A stretch of 64,000 nt of DNA from Brachyspira sp. SAP_772 (GCF_009755885.1 NZ_VYIX01000002.1:750766-814765), one strand, 5' to 3'. Shown: positions 1-8,640, counted from the first letter of the stretch. Notes: generated by a model from the letters alone, not told the origin. Numbers and translations: made by a program.

Positions 1-364
1 CAATATAAGAAATAAATTTACAAAAATCATCGCAATGATTTGGATAATATGGCTTTTGCCAAGCTGAATATTGAGGAGTTCTTTTTGTGAGTTCCTCTAT
101 TTTTTCATCTCTATTTTCTATAATATTATCACTGTCAAAAGGTTCGTCAATAAAATCACAATCAAATTTTTCAGCTGCTTTTCCATTTGCTATGCATTCA
201 GGGCATAGTGGTTCTATATCATCTTCGCAATATGGAATACTACAATAAACTAAATTTGTTTCCTTTTTACAGCATTTGCATAATACTTTTTTCCTTTTCT
301 TTATAAAAAATTTTTTAACAATATTATCATCAACATATTTAAATTTAGGCATGTCGTTAGGCAT
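1..364 (-). CDS. CbrC/UPF0167 family cysteine-rich protein (partial, C-terminus off the left edge)
   Basis: Reading the complement from an ATG at 364 gives an open frame to base 1 (121 codons, no stop). It is preceded by a good ribosome site, AAAGGAG, 6 bases upstream. The visible protein starts MPNDMPKFKY and has CKCC near residues 29-32, C41, C46, then LCPECIANG (C54, C57) and FDCDFIDEPFD. Near the edge it has WQKPYYPNHCDDFCKF. This Cys-pair layout and the W-Q...HC..FC motif match the CbrC family (E. coli CbrC, linked to colicin M/E2 tolerance). The cysteines probably bind zinc. Biochemical function is not established for the family. No neighbour suggests a role here. Confidence 0.75.
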   Translation of the reverse strand, partial: MPNDMPKFKYVDDNIVKKFFIKKRKKVLCKCCKKETNLVYCSIPYCEDDIEPLCPECIANGKAAEKFDCDFIDEPFDSDNIIENRDEKIEELTKRTPQYSAWQKPYYPNHCDDFCKFISYI

Positions 365-502
365 TTTACACTCCTTTATTGCTTTTTATTATTTCTATGC
401 TGTAAAATTTTTTTCTTTTGATTTTTTCAATAAAGCAGTCATATAACTTATAATACTTGTGTCATTTATATTATCAGTTAATTTTTTTATTCTTCTTTAT
501 TT

Positions 503-1534
503 TTATATATAATTAAATTTCCCATAAGTAATATCTTTGTGAAGTTTAATAGCCTCAGAATCTGTGAGATGTGCTACATAGTCTTTTACTAATTCTTCAT
601 CACTGTTATAAGGAATATCTGCCTTTTTAAATAATTTATCTTCTTCCACAATCTCTAAATGTTTTAATAAATATTCAAATATAGTAGATATTATTCTGTT
701 TACTCTCTCAACATCTTCCAATATTTCTTTGCTCTCATAAACCTTTTTAAACATAAAAGCCCTTAAATCATTAATAGCTTTTAATACTTCTTTATCTATA
801 TCTATCTCCATTTTCTCCATACTAGCATTAATAACACCCATTATCATAGTATCAGCTCTTTCGCCGTAACTTTTTCCAAGAACATTTATTATATCTTTTG
901 GTATATCATGATAATTTAAAAGACCGTATCTTATAGCATCATCGACATCATGATTAGCATAGGCTATAGTGTCAGCAATTCTCACAATCATACCCTCATT
1001 AGTAGAAGGTCCTGATGAGTCTGTAAGTAGTTTTCCTGTTTTCCCTTTAGTGTGTTTTAATATTCCATCTCTCACTTCAAATGTGAGGTTAAGCCCTTTG
1101 CCTTTTTCTAAATGTTCTACCACTCTTAAAGATTGCACAGAATGGTGAAAGCCTTTGAAATATTTTGATATAGCTTTCTCTCCTGCATGTCCAAATGGTG
1201 AATGCCCCAAATCATGCCCTAATGCTATAGCCTCTGTTAAATCTTCATTAAGCCTTAATGCTCTCGCTATGCTTCTTGCTATTTGCATTACTTCTAATGT
1301 ATGTGTGAGTCTTGTTCTAAAATCTCCCACAGAAAGCATTATTACTTGTGCTTTGTCTTTTAATCTTCTAAAATATTCGCTATGTATGATCCTGTCTCTG
1401 TCTTGCATATAAAGAGTTCTTATATCATCTTCTTCTCTTGGGTGTTGGCATCCTTTGCTATTTGAAGAAAATGATGCTGCAGGAGACAAAAAACTTTTTT
1501 CTCTTGTTTCTATATCTAATCTTATTGTTCTCAA
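503..1534 (-). CDS. dgt: Deoxyguanosinetriphosphate triphosphohydrolase-like HD protein
   Basis: Cytosolic HD-domain dNTPase of 343 aa, predicted to cleave dGTP (or other dNTPs) to the nucleoside and triphosphate, so it tunes dNTP pools. The HD metal site is intact: RTRLTHTLEV (H78), the GHDLGHSPFGHAGE segment (H107, D108, H111, H116) and a downstream VRIADTIAYANHDVDDA segment carrying the last metal Asp. The N-terminus is long and ends in the family motif RTLYMQDRDRIIHSEYFRRLKDK. Length and order fit the short bacterial dGTPase-like class. The start is the first ATG, with AAAAGGA upstream. A 13-bp palindrome (1553-1565) sits 19 bases before the start, and a repeat-borne promoter (1799-1827) points at the gene. 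Confidence 0.93.
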   Translation of the reverse strand: MRTIRLDIETREKSFLSPAASFSSNSKGCQHPREEDDIRTLYMQDRDRIIHSEYFRRLKDKAQVIMLSVGDFRTRLTHTLEVMQIARSIARALRLNEDLTEAIALGHDLGHSPFGHAGEKAISKYFKGFHHSVQSLRVVEHLEKGKGLNLTFEVRDGILKHTKGKTGKLLTDSSGPSTNEGMIVRIADTIAYANHDVDDAIRYGLLNYHDIPKDIINVLGKSYGERADTMIMGVINASMEKMEIDIDKEVLKAINDLRAFMFKKVYESKEILEDVERVNRIISTIFEYLLKHLEIVEEDKLFKKADIPYNSDEELVKDYVAHLTDSEAIKLHKDITYGKFNYI

Positions 1535-1552
1535 AATAATATCCTTTTTACA

Positions 1553-1565
1553 TATTATGTTAATA
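1553..1565. promoter_or_regulatory. TATTA-N3-TAATA palindrome upstream of dgt
   Basis: The sequence TATTATGTTAATA lies 19-31 bases before the dgt start. The same 13-mer (other strand: TATTAACATAATA) occurs before the DNA methyltransferase (12355-12381, twice) and before ftsA (22597-22609). Possible operator shared by the three genes; inference from recurrence and position only. Confidence 0.35.
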
Positions 1566-1616
1566 TTACATTATAATAAAAAAAATACAATTATATAAAA
1601 TAATTGATATGTTATG

Positions 1617-1970
1617 AGCTAATTCTTTTGCTACCAAAGGAAGTGTCCTTTCGGCGTGACCCAAAGAATCAAAAGAACTACATTTTGACTAAATATATAA
1701 TCAATATTATTATTCTTTTGTTTGCACTTTTTGCAACTTTTTGCGGTGGGAAAAAGTTGAATAAAAAACTAATTTCTGATAAATTTTAAAATTTTTACTA
1801 TATACCTAAACAACTATATTTTGTCAAAAATGAATTTTTAAAATTGAGTATTTGCAGGGCTTTGCCCCCTGCGAAGCGTGCCCGTAGGGTAGCCCCCCAC
1901 TTCTTTTGGCGACCGTAGGAAGTACCTGAGGGTATGACCCAAAGAAGCAAAAGGACTGCATTTTTTAATC
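1617..1970 (-). repeat. Dispersed intergenic repeat, composite copy (reverse orientation)
   Basis: The 497-base gap 1535-2031 holds no convincing gene. It contains reverse copies of the two repeat modules found across the window. One is a module with AAAGAAGCAAAAGGACTGCA and GGGGGCTAG-type G/C runs (about 1617-1690 and 1850-1965). The other is TTTGCACTTTTTGCAACTTT followed by GCGGTGGGAAAAAGTTGA (about 1721-1770). Internal short palindromes such as GCAGGGCTTTGCCCCCTGC are present. The GC content stands out from the AT-rich surroundings. The 61-codon frame at 1604-1789 lies in repeat sequence and is not supported as a gene. Confidence 0.8.
1799..1827 (-). promoter_or_regulatory. Repeat-borne sigma-70-like promoter facing dgt
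   Basis: On the complement, TTGACA (1827-1822), a 17-base spacer and TATATA (1804-1799). The surrounding sequence (TTTTTGACAAAATRTAGTTG then TTTAGGTATATA) recurs at 5939-5967, so it belongs to the dispersed repeat. It points toward dgt about 265 bases away. Activity is inferred. Confidence 0.45.
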
Positions 1971-2031
1971 CACAAAAAACTATTGTATTATATATATTCC
2001 CATTATATAAAATTAAAATACTTCATTTTTC

Positions 2032-2418
2032 ATGAAGCATACATGTATGCAAAAAATTGATAACATCTCTATAAAAAGACAACCATATAAAATATTTGAC
2101 ATAATACATATATATATTATAATTTTAGCTATGAGTAAATATATTGTTATACATAAGATAATTAATGCTTCTATATTTATGCTTTTTCCTATAGCAGCAT
2201 TTATAATAATGGCACATAAGAATCTTACTTCTGGATTTAATTTAGTAATGCTAATTTTATTAAATGTTATAGAGATAGGTATTTTTATTTCTTTTATAGC
2301 TGTATCTGCAAGATGCGATTGGGGTACTAGAAAACAGCATGCATTAGTAAAGGCTTTAATTTCTTTATCCATATATGTTTTAATAATATTATTTACATTA
2401 ATGATCATTATTTTCTAA
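2032..2418 (+). CDS. Small multi-pass membrane protein, unknown function
   Basis: 128 codons ending directly before waaA. The protein is mostly hydrophobic, with about four candidate membrane helices (around residues 25-45, 45-60, 66-90 and 105-128), and has a polar DWGTRKQHALVK stretch between the last two. There is no Shine-Dalgarno before the ATG at 2032, so a start at codon 6 (2047) or codon 34 (2131) is possible. A frame of similar size on the other strand (2013-2408) also exists. The plus frame is preferred for its membrane-protein pattern and its co-directional abutment with waaA. I do not recognise a family. Confidence 0.5.
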   Translation: MKHTCMQKIDNISIKRQPYKIFDIIHIYIIILAMSKYIVIHKIINASIFMLFPIAAFIIMAHKNLTSGFNLVMLILLNVIEIGIFISFIAVSARCDWGTRKQHALVKALISLSIYVLIILFTLMIIIF

Positions 2419-2436
2419 TTGTTGGAAAGTTTTATA

Positions 2437-3702
2437 ATGCAGTTATTTCTTCTTTATATATATTTTATTTTTGGATATATTGCTTATCCTTTTATTTTTA
2501 TAGCTTTTTCTATTATGATGTTTTTTAATAAACCTATAAGAAAAGGTGCTTTATCGAGATTAGGTTTTATTTACCCTAAAGAAAATAAAAAGAATGCTGT
2601 GTGGATTCATGCTGTGAGTGTGGGGGAGATAGTTGCTGTTAGAGAGATGGTGTTTACTTTAATTGAGAGGGGATATACTGTTTATTTATCTACAACTACT
2701 GTCGGAGGATATGATATTGCTAAAAAAAATTATGGCGACAAAGTAGAGCTTTTTTATTTAACTTTAGATTATCCTCATATGATTAACAAGCTTATAAATT
2801 TAATATCTCCAGAATATGTGATGATAGCTGAAATTGAGATATGGCCTACTATGATATATATGCTTCATAAGAGGCTCATACCTATATTTTTAATCAATGG
2901 AAGAATTGGCAAAAAAGAGCTTAAAGGATATAAAAACTTTCAATTTTTCTTTAAGCCTTATTTTAATATGTATGCCAAAATACTTGCACAAAGCAATATT
3001 GATATGCAAAACATGATTACTATAGGTATGCCTAAAAAATTAATATCTGTTACTGGTAATTTAAAATATGATATTAATTATAGTGTAGATGAAAAAAAGA
3101 TAGACAGTTTAGAGAGTATGATACCTGTAAATAAATTTGTAATAGTTGCAGGAAGTACGCATAGTAATGAAGAAGAAATTATATTAAGAGCTATAGATAA
3201 AATAGGTATAAAAGATAATGTATATATTGTAATAGTGCCAAGAAACATAGAGAGAGGAGAAGATATTAAAAACACAGCTTCAAAGTTAGGATATAATTTA
3301 CCTCTTTATACTGATTATGATAGAAGTTCTGAAGACGGTATTATTATAAACACAATAGGGGAACTTCTTAATTGGTATAAACTTTCTGACCTTGTTATAA
3401 TGGGAGGCACTTTTATTGGTAATATGGGCGGGCATAATATACTTGAAGCTATTTATTTTAAAAAGGCTGTGATAGTTGGAAGGTATATGTATAACTTTAT
3501 AGAGATTTACGAATATATGAAAGAGAGTGTTTTTAATTGTAAAGATAAAGAAAATCTTCCAGAAGTTATAAAACTTGCATACGAAAATAAAGAGCTTAGA
3601 GAAAAATTAGCAAATAATGCCTATGAACTTCTAATACAAAATAACGGTGCTAGTAAAAAAACTATGGAGTTTATAGATAAATATAACGGCATAGTTTATT
3701 AA
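2437..3702 (+). CDS. waaA: 3-deoxy-D-manno-octulosonic acid (Kdo) transferase
   Basis: GT-B glycosyltransferase that adds Kdo to the lipid A precursor at the inner membrane. It has an N-terminal membrane anchor (LFLLYIYFIFGYIAYPFIF), then RKGALSRLGF, the acceptor-site motif WIHAVSVGE with its catalytic Glu, and AEIEIWP. A C-terminal nucleotide-binding half carries GGTFIGNMGGHNILEA and its Glu. About 421 aa, the usual length. I chose ATG 2437 with GGAAAG just upstream. A TTG at 2419 abutting the previous stop would add six residues but lacks a ribosome site. It overlaps the convergent MFS gene by 4 bases. With the heptosyltransferase at 18648 it implies a Kdo/heptose-type lipooligosaccharide core. 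Confidence 0.93.
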   Translation: MQLFLLYIYFIFGYIAYPFIFIAFSIMMFFNKPIRKGALSRLGFIYPKENKKNAVWIHAVSVGEIVAVREMVFTLIERGYTVYLSTTTVGGYDIAKKNYGDKVELFYLTLDYPHMINKLINLISPEYVMIAEIEIWPTMIYMLHKRLIPIFLINGRIGKKELKGYKNFQFFFKPYFNMYAKILAQSNIDMQNMITIGMPKKLISVTGNLKYDINYSVDEKKIDSLESMIPVNKFVIVAGSTHSNEEEIILRAIDKIGIKDNVYIVIVPRNIERGEDIKNTASKLGYNLPLYTDYDRSSEDGIIINTIGELLNWYKLSDLVIMGGTFIGNMGGHNILEAIYFKKAVIVGRYMYNFIEIYEYMKESVFNCKDKENLPEVIKLAYENKELREKLANNAYELLIQNNGASKKTMEFIDKYNGIVY

Positions 3703-4835
3703 TTTGTTTTTACTTTCCTATAATATAATAAAGCTACAAATGCACATATTACAGCACTAGCAGTTAAAAATATATATGCTATCTCTATAGAATACATTTC
3801 CACTATTTTACCTGTTATGATAGGGTAAATAAATATTCCTATTGAATAAGCCGTTTGATAAAAACCCATAGCAGAAGATTTTTTATCTCTATCTACTTCT
3901 ATAAGTGCCTCGCTTGTAAGATATGATGCGAGCATTCCTATTGATAATCCTGAGAGTATTTGAGAAGCTACTATTACAAATATATTTTTTGTGAGTATTA
4001 CAGATACACAATATAAACCTAAAAGTACAAAAGAAGATGGAACATAAAATTTAGAGCCTCTTTTGCTTGCAAATGAAGTGCTTGCTATATATGCACTCAC
4101 TATTGCAAAAAACATGTTAAGCAGTGATGCTATTCCAACAAGGTATGATGCACCTCCCAGTTCTTTTATTCTGTTTAGAGTAAATGACACAGATGCAGCC
4201 ATATGTATGCCTTGCTCTATTATGCTTAACACTGAGAAAAATAATAATCTCTTGTTTTTTATAACTAATATTAAATCTTTTATATTGCTTTTTTTCTCTC
4301 TTTTATCTTCTTTTAAGAATAGTGCCAATATAGTTGCAGCAAAACCAGCGAAAGCTGCAGCAATAAGCATAAGGTTCATTCCAAACTTTTGATAAAATAT
4401 AGTGGCAAACAAAAATCCTAAAAACATTCCTATAACATTAGCAACCAAACATTTACTAGCAGCCATATGTTCTTTGCTTCTGTCAAAATAAGAATAATAC
4501 AAAACCATATACATAAGCCAAGTAGAAGCAGCAACGCCTGTTAATATATTACCAATCAAAAAACCATTAGCACTAGGATAAACTATTTTTATAATACAAG
4601 AAATAGCAGATAGTAATGAACCGAGTACTATAAAAATTTTATACTTGCCAAAATAATCACTTATTATACCGAAAGGAAATCTAAGTATCATCTGTGAAGC
4701 ACCATAAAGCCCAAGTATTATACCTACTATAGATGGTGTTACATTTAGAGCATATAAATATGGTACTTGAAAAGGTATGTAAGTATATAAAGAAAACCAG
4801 TATAGTATCATTATTATAAAAAGAGTATTAGGCAT
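3699..4835 (-). CDS. Major facilitator superfamily transporter
   Basis: 378 aa inner-membrane protein with about 12 hydrophobic segments. The typical MFS loop after helix 2 is present (RFPFGIISDYFGKYK, residues about 52-66, the G-x3-D-x2-G/R-K/R motif). A central basic loop (KEDKREKKSNIKD) separates the two six-helix halves. AAGGA lies 8 bases before the ATG. The gene follows ruvA by 15 bases on the same strand, so it is probably co-transcribed with it. The substrate cannot be deduced; drug or metabolite efflux and sugar uptake are all possible. Confidence 0.85.
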   Translation of the reverse strand: MPNTLFIIMILYWFSLYTYIPFQVPYLYALNVTPSIVGIILGLYGASQMILRFPFGIISDYFGKYKIFIVLGSLLSAISCIIKIVYPSANGFLIGNILTGVAASTWLMYMVLYYSYFDRSKEHMAASKCLVANVIGMFLGFLFATIFYQKFGMNLMLIAAAFAGFAATILALFLKEDKREKKSNIKDLILVIKNKRLLFFSVLSIIEQGIHMAASVSFTLNRIKELGGASYLVGIASLLNMFFAIVSAYIASTSFASKRGSKFYVPSSFVLLGLYCVSVILTKNIFVIVASQILSGLSIGMLASYLTSEALIEVDRDKKSSAMGFYQTAYSIGIFIYPIITGKIVEMYSIEIAYIFLTASAVICAFVALLYYRKVKTN

Positions 4836-4850
4836 TTTTGAAAATCCTTT

Positions 4851-5435
4851 TTATATGCTGCTTAAGTTTCTTAATGCTAAGCTAATTAAATCTTCTGTTG
4901 TTTTATTTTCTTTGTTTTCTATGTTTGACAATGCTTTTACAGCTTCATTATTTGAAAAGCCTAATGATATAAGAGCTTTTATTACATCGCTTTCATTTTC
5001 ATTATATGATATTTTAGAAGAAGAAATATTTATGTCTATCTTTTCTATTTTATCTCTAATTTCAAACAAAAGTTTTTCAGCCTTTTTTACACCCATTCCC
5101 TGAACTTTTTTAAGCATATTAATATCTTTATTAAATAGTATATGCATTATTTCATCTATTGAATATGTAGAGAGAACTTCCATTGCAAGTTTTGCCCCAA
5201 CACCAGAGGCAGACATTAAAGTATTAAACATCTTTTTCTCTTCTCTTGTTTTAAAACCATAAAGCGTCATAGAATCTTCTTTATGTATTAATTGAGTGTA
5301 TAGCCTTATATTATCATCATTATTAACGTTTAGTTTTTTTGATACTATAATCTCATAAGCCACCCCATTAGAACATAAAAGAGCAATGATTCCCTCTGAT
5401 ATCGTGCAAACTTTACCTTCTATAAAAGCAAACAT
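4851..5435 (-). CDS. ruvA: Holliday junction branch-migration protein RuvA
   Basis: 194 aa DNA-binding subunit of the RuvAB complex, which migrates Holliday junctions during recombination and repair. The N-terminal OB fold starts MFAFIEGKV and includes YTQLIHKEDSMTLYGF. The helix-hairpin-helix region has SASGVGAKLAMEVLS and KVQGMGVKKAEKLLFEIRDK. The C-terminal domain III that contacts RuvB (DVIKALISLGFSNNEAVKAL) is complete. ruvB is not adjacent. A small metal-binding gene lies 4 bases upstream, so the gene sits in a short operon. Confidence 0.95.
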   Translation of the reverse strand: MFAFIEGKVCTISEGIIALLCSNGVAYEIIVSKKLNVNNDDNIRLYTQLIHKEDSMTLYGFKTREEKKMFNTLMSASGVGAKLAMEVLSTYSIDEIMHILFNKDINMLKKVQGMGVKKAEKLLFEIRDKIEKIDINISSSKISYNENESDVIKALISLGFSNNEAVKALSNIENKENKTTEDLISLALRNLSSI

Positions 5436-5439
5436 ATTA

Positions 5440-5649
5440 TTATAAACTAGGCTCGTATTCTAATTCTTTAATTACTTCAAGCATTTTATCTGTAGTAACT
5501 TTGCTTTCATCATATTCTACTTCAGCACAAGCATTTTCTAAACTCACATTAACTTTGTTTATACCGTCTAAAGCAGTAAGCTCTTCAGTAACAGCCTTAA
5601 CGCAATTTTGACAGCCCATTCCTTTAATTTTAATAGTAATATTTTTCAT
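5440..5649 (-). CDS. Heavy-metal-associated (HMA) domain protein, CopZ-like
   Basis: 69 aa, a single HMA ferredoxin-like fold. The metal site is GMGCQNC near residues 11-17, with the usual beta-alpha-beta layout and an ending of KELEYEPSL. Such proteins are cytosolic copper (or other soft metal) chaperones or free domains of P-type ATPases. No copper ATPase is visible in the window. AAGGAGA lies 6 bases before the ATG. It is the first gene of the run HMA-ruvA-MFS. Confidence 0.88.
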   Translation of the reverse strand: MKNITIKIKGMGCQNCVKAVTEELTALDGINKVNVSLENACAEVEYDESKVTTDKMLEVIKELEYEPSL

Positions 5650-5810
5650 TTAAGTCTCCTTAATAAAAATGTTTTAGTATTATAACAAATATTATATACT
5701 AATTGGGAGTATTTTTCAATAATGAATATTCTATAAAAAGGCATTAAATTATTTAAAATATTTTAAGGCTTATATATTGAAACAAATGCATTTTGTCATA
5801 AATTTTTTTC

Positions 5811-5967
5811 TTCAACTTTTCCCGCCTTCGCACCCATACCTAAAGGTACTTCCTACGGTCGCCCTGAAGGACTCCTTTCGGCCGTAAAAGAACTGGGATG
5901 AAAGCCCTGCAAATATTTTAAATTTAAAAAATTTATTTTTGACAAAATGTAGTTGTTTAGGTATATA
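5811..5967 (+). repeat. Dispersed intergenic repeat ending in a promoter-like pair
   Basis: The 380-base gap 5650-6029 has no gene. It holds a forward repeat copy: TTCAACTTTTCCCGCC, then CACCCATACCTAAAGGTACT and GGCCGTAAAAGAACTGGG, then CCCTGCAAATATTT. It ends in TTGACA (5939), a 17-base spacer and TATATA (5962). The same ending occurs reversed at 1799-1827, and a related TTGACA-N17-TATATA lies at 6536-6564. The promoter-like pair points rightward into the convergent Imm17-like gene. Confidence 0.75.
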
Positions 5968-6029
5968 CTTAAATATGCATATCTATAGAAAGAGAAGCAA
6001 AGAAATTATCAAAATATATATGACTTAAA

Positions 6030-6302
6030 TTAAACTGAGAATATCCATAAAATCAAGCTGCATATTATCATTATAAATCCTGAAATACCTGTAATTATTC
6101 TAACTCCCATTTCTCCAAACATCTCATATATACAAACCTTAAAATTTTTACCATTTGGATTTAAAAGCCACTTCCAATTAAAAATTGCAGCTAAAACAAA
6201 TAATAGTCCTGCTAATATTAGAAATAAATAAGGAAATTTTTTTATATAAGGCTCTACGGACTCCATAAATTTTATATATAAATCGCTTATAGGATTATTC
6301 AT
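6030..6302 (-). CDS. Imm17-like small membrane protein
   Basis: 90 aa from the ATG at 6302; a TTG five codons upstream is possible but less likely. Two hydrophobic helices (PYLFLILAGLLFVLAAIF and IITGISGFIMIICSLILWIF) flank a NWKWLLNP motif and a loop with a GEMGVRI segment. This two-helix pattern resembles Imm17, a family named from polymorphic-toxin loci. No toxin gene is next to it. There is no clear ribosome site. The family call is tentative; an unrelated two-helix membrane protein is the alternative. Confidence 0.5.
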   Translation of the reverse strand: MNNPISDLYIKFMESVEPYIKKFPYLFLILAGLLFVLAAIFNWKWLLNPNGKNFKVCIYEMFGEMGVRIITGISGFIMIICSLILWIFSV

Positions 6303-6427
6303 AATTAATGAAACCAATCATTATCAATAATGTAAAAAATTAATTATTTAATTTATCAATAGAATCCAATAATATATTAGCAAGATATTTGAAGCCCGAA
6401 TCCTATATATAAATCATTCAAAGTAGG

Positions 6428-6473
6428 GTAGTCTCCTATAACATTTTTGTCTAAACTTGTAGGACTACTCTCA
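6428..6473. terminator. Imperfect hairpin downstream of nhaC
   Basis: GGTAGTCTCCTA pairs with TAGGACTACTC across a loop of about 21 bases, with one bulged base. It lies 107-152 bases past the nhaC stop on the transcribed strand. Without a clear U-run it may be a processed 3' end or a remnant rather than a terminator. Confidence 0.3.
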
Positions 6474-6535
6474 AAGTTAGTAATAAATAAGGTTCACCTG
6501 TTGCAACATTTTGCAATCTTGATAAAAGCATAATT

Positions 6536-6564
6536 TTGACAAAACGTAAAATTTTTGGTATATA
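6536..6564 (+). promoter_or_regulatory. Promoter-like TTGACA-N17-TATATA
   Basis: TTGACA at 6536-6541, 17 bases, TATATA at 6559-6564. It resembles the repeat-borne pair at 5939-5967. It points rightward, antisense into nhaC, so if active it would make antisense RNA. Could also be a decayed repeat end. Confidence 0.3.
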
Positions 6565-6579
6565 ATTACTATAATAGGA

Positions 6580-7995
6580 TTAAATTTTACTAATACCCAC
6601 AGCGAATTTCGGGAGCGTGAGCATATAGATAAATGATATACCTATGCTTATTAAATTAAAAAACGAATAAGGCATATATTCTAAAGTGTGTACTCCAAGT
6701 ATGGTAGTCATATAAACACCCGTGATTGTCCATGGAAGTAAAACCTCTGTAAGTGTTCCACCTTCTTCCATAGTTCTTGAGAGTACACCTCTATTTATAT
6801 TATATTTATCGTATACTGTTTGAAGCACATTTCCCAAAGTTAAGAAAGTAAATTGTAAACTGCTTAATGCTGAGTTTATAGTGAATGTTGTAAGCCATGT
6901 GATAAATATTACACTTCTTCTTCCTCTGGTTATTTTTATTAATAATGTTATTAAAGTTTGAAAAGTACCCAAAAGTTCAAGCATAGCTCCGTAGGTTAGT
7001 GCTAATATTAAAAACAATACACTAGGCATAGTGCTAATCATACCGCCTCTGTTTAATAAACTATGAAGGTTTTGAGGCACACTTTCAGGATTAACTGTAG
7101 GAGACATTGATATATTAAACCCTGTTACAAATGATTTCATAGCATTAATAAAACCAAAGTTTTGAATAAAAGAGCCTAATATTATTGCAAGCAAACTTCC
7201 TATAAACATTGTTATTACAGGATTAACACCTTTTACACTTGCAGCAAGTACAAATATTGGAGGAATAAGCAGTAATATATTGAAATTATAAATATTTTCT
7301 AATGAAGTTAATATTTCGCTAGCTTCTTTTAGGTTTAGAATATCAGAATTAATTGGAGCTGCATTAAAACCCAACACTGTAAAAACTACAGCAGCAAGTA
7401 TTGCAGAAGGAATAGTGTTTACAAGCATAGTTTTTATGTGATTTTGTAAAGTGGTTCCCGCTCCAAGAGCAGCCAAAACAGTAGTGTCAGATATAGGAGA
7501 GTTTTTATCGCCAAGATATGCCCCGCTTATAACAGCACCAGCAACCAATGGAAGAGGTGTATTTGTAGCCTGAGCGATACCAATGAATGCAACTCCTGCA
7601 GTAGAAGCAGAACCCCAAGAAGTACCAGTAAATATAGAAAGAAATGATGTTACAATAAAAGCCATTACAGGTATAAAAGAAGGGTGAATAAATTTTATGC
7701 CGTAATATATTAACATAGGCACTGTTCCAGAATATACCCAAGAGCCTACTACTATACCTATTAATATAAATATTAAAACACCAAGCCAAGTATCAACAAT
7801 TTTTTTTATGAAGGCATTTTCCATGTCTTTCCATTTATATCCTGCAAAATATGCTGTTATGCATGCTATTAATGTTCCTATTGTAAGCAAAAACTCTATT
7901 GGAACTCCATATTTTACAGTAAATATTAAAACAGTGATAAGTATAAAAATAAGAGGAAATAGTTTGAAGAATGTATTTATTTTTTTTGTATGCAT
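6580..7995 (-). CDS. nhaC: NhaC family Na+/H+ antiporter
   Basis: About 471 aa inner-membrane antiporter with 11-12 hydrophobic segments. Family signatures are GTSWGSASTAGVAFIGIA and GAYLGDKNSPISDTTVLA, with the charged residues thought to line the ion path. The C-terminal half has the matching TMEEGGTLTEVLLPWTITG repeat. It exchanges cytosolic Na+ for H+, or an organic-acid pair as in MleN-type relatives. The start is set at the second ATG because GGAG lies 6 bases before it; the first ATG at 8007 overlaps that ribosome site and would add four residues. It is a single gene with repeat DNA downstream. Confidence 0.9.
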   Translation of the reverse strand: MHTKKINTFFKLFPLIFILITVLIFTVKYGVPIEFLLTIGTLIACITAYFAGYKWKDMENAFIKKIVDTWLGVLIFILIGIVVGSWVYSGTVPMLIYYGIKFIHPSFIPVMAFIVTSFLSIFTGTSWGSASTAGVAFIGIAQATNTPLPLVAGAVISGAYLGDKNSPISDTTVLAALGAGTTLQNHIKTMLVNTIPSAILAAVVFTVLGFNAAPINSDILNLKEASEILTSLENIYNFNILLLIPPIFVLAASVKGVNPVITMFIGSLLAIILGSFIQNFGFINAMKSFVTGFNISMSPTVNPESVPQNLHSLLNRGGMISTMPSVLFLILALTYGAMLELLGTFQTLITLLIKITRGRRSVIFITWLTTFTINSALSSLQFTFLTLGNVLQTVYDKYNINRGVLSRTMEEGGTLTEVLLPWTITGVYMTTILGVHTLEYMPYSFFNLISIGISFIYMLTLPKFAVGISKI

Positions 7996-8151
7996 AAATG
8001 GCTCCATAATTAAATATGTTCTTTAAGTATTTTAAATATTGTAATAATTGATATTACAACAATATATAACATATTTTCATTATGATGTCAATATTTATAG
8101 TAAAATTTTTTATTATAGGAATATGTATATAAAAAATAGCTTTTATGTTTT

Positions 8152-8496
8152 TTATATATTGATTGTTATTTTTATATCATCTATACAACCTTTATTCTCG
8201 TACATTGTATCAAATATTATTTCTTTTAAATAATAATCTCCGCATATTGCATCACATTTAGGACAACCAAAAGAAATATATTTTTCATTTCTTGTGTTAC
8301 TGTATCTTTCTTTGATATCACCAAATATAAGATTATTTTTCTTGATGAATTCTTTTACTTTTGATATTACTTCATTATTAAATATCAAATTATTATTAAA
8401 TTTTTTTTCATCTGGCATAACATAATATATATTATATTTTTCATTACATTTCCAGCATTCAACTTCAATAAACCTTATTACTATTTCTTTTTGCAT
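8152..8496 (-). CDS. Hypothetical protein with two CxxC zinc-ribbon-like knuckles
   Basis: 114 aa soluble protein. CWKC near residue 15 and FGCPKCDAICGDYYL near residue 78 suggest a zinc ribbon split by a long helical insert. AAGGAAAAG precedes the ATG by a few bases. I do not recognise the family. A nucleic-acid or protein-binding zinc protein is the simplest reading. It stands alone between nhaC and the FlgT-like gene. Confidence 0.7.
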   Translation of the reverse strand: MQKEIVIRFIEVECWKCNEKYNIYYVMPDEKKFNNNLIFNNEVISKVKEFIKKNNLIFGDIKERYSNTRNEKYISFGCPKCDAICGDYYLKEIIFDTMYENKGCIDDIKITINI

Positions 8497-8640
8497 TTTC
8501 TTTTCCTTAATAATAAATATAATAAATATAATTAATAGTTTATCAATTTATAAAAAATTGCAATGAATTATAGTTGGTTTTTATGTTAAAATTTTATTAT
8601 TTAATAATTATAATGTCTAAATCTTTAAAAATATTATCGC

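Noticed and set aside
1604..1789. 61-codon frame, hydrophobic middle
   Set aside because: It lies inside dispersed repeat modules that recur elsewhere with stops; no ribosome site.
2013..2408. 131-codon frame on the complement
   Set aside because: Mirror of the 2032-2418 frame; the plus frame fits the co-directional waaA context better, although neither is certain.
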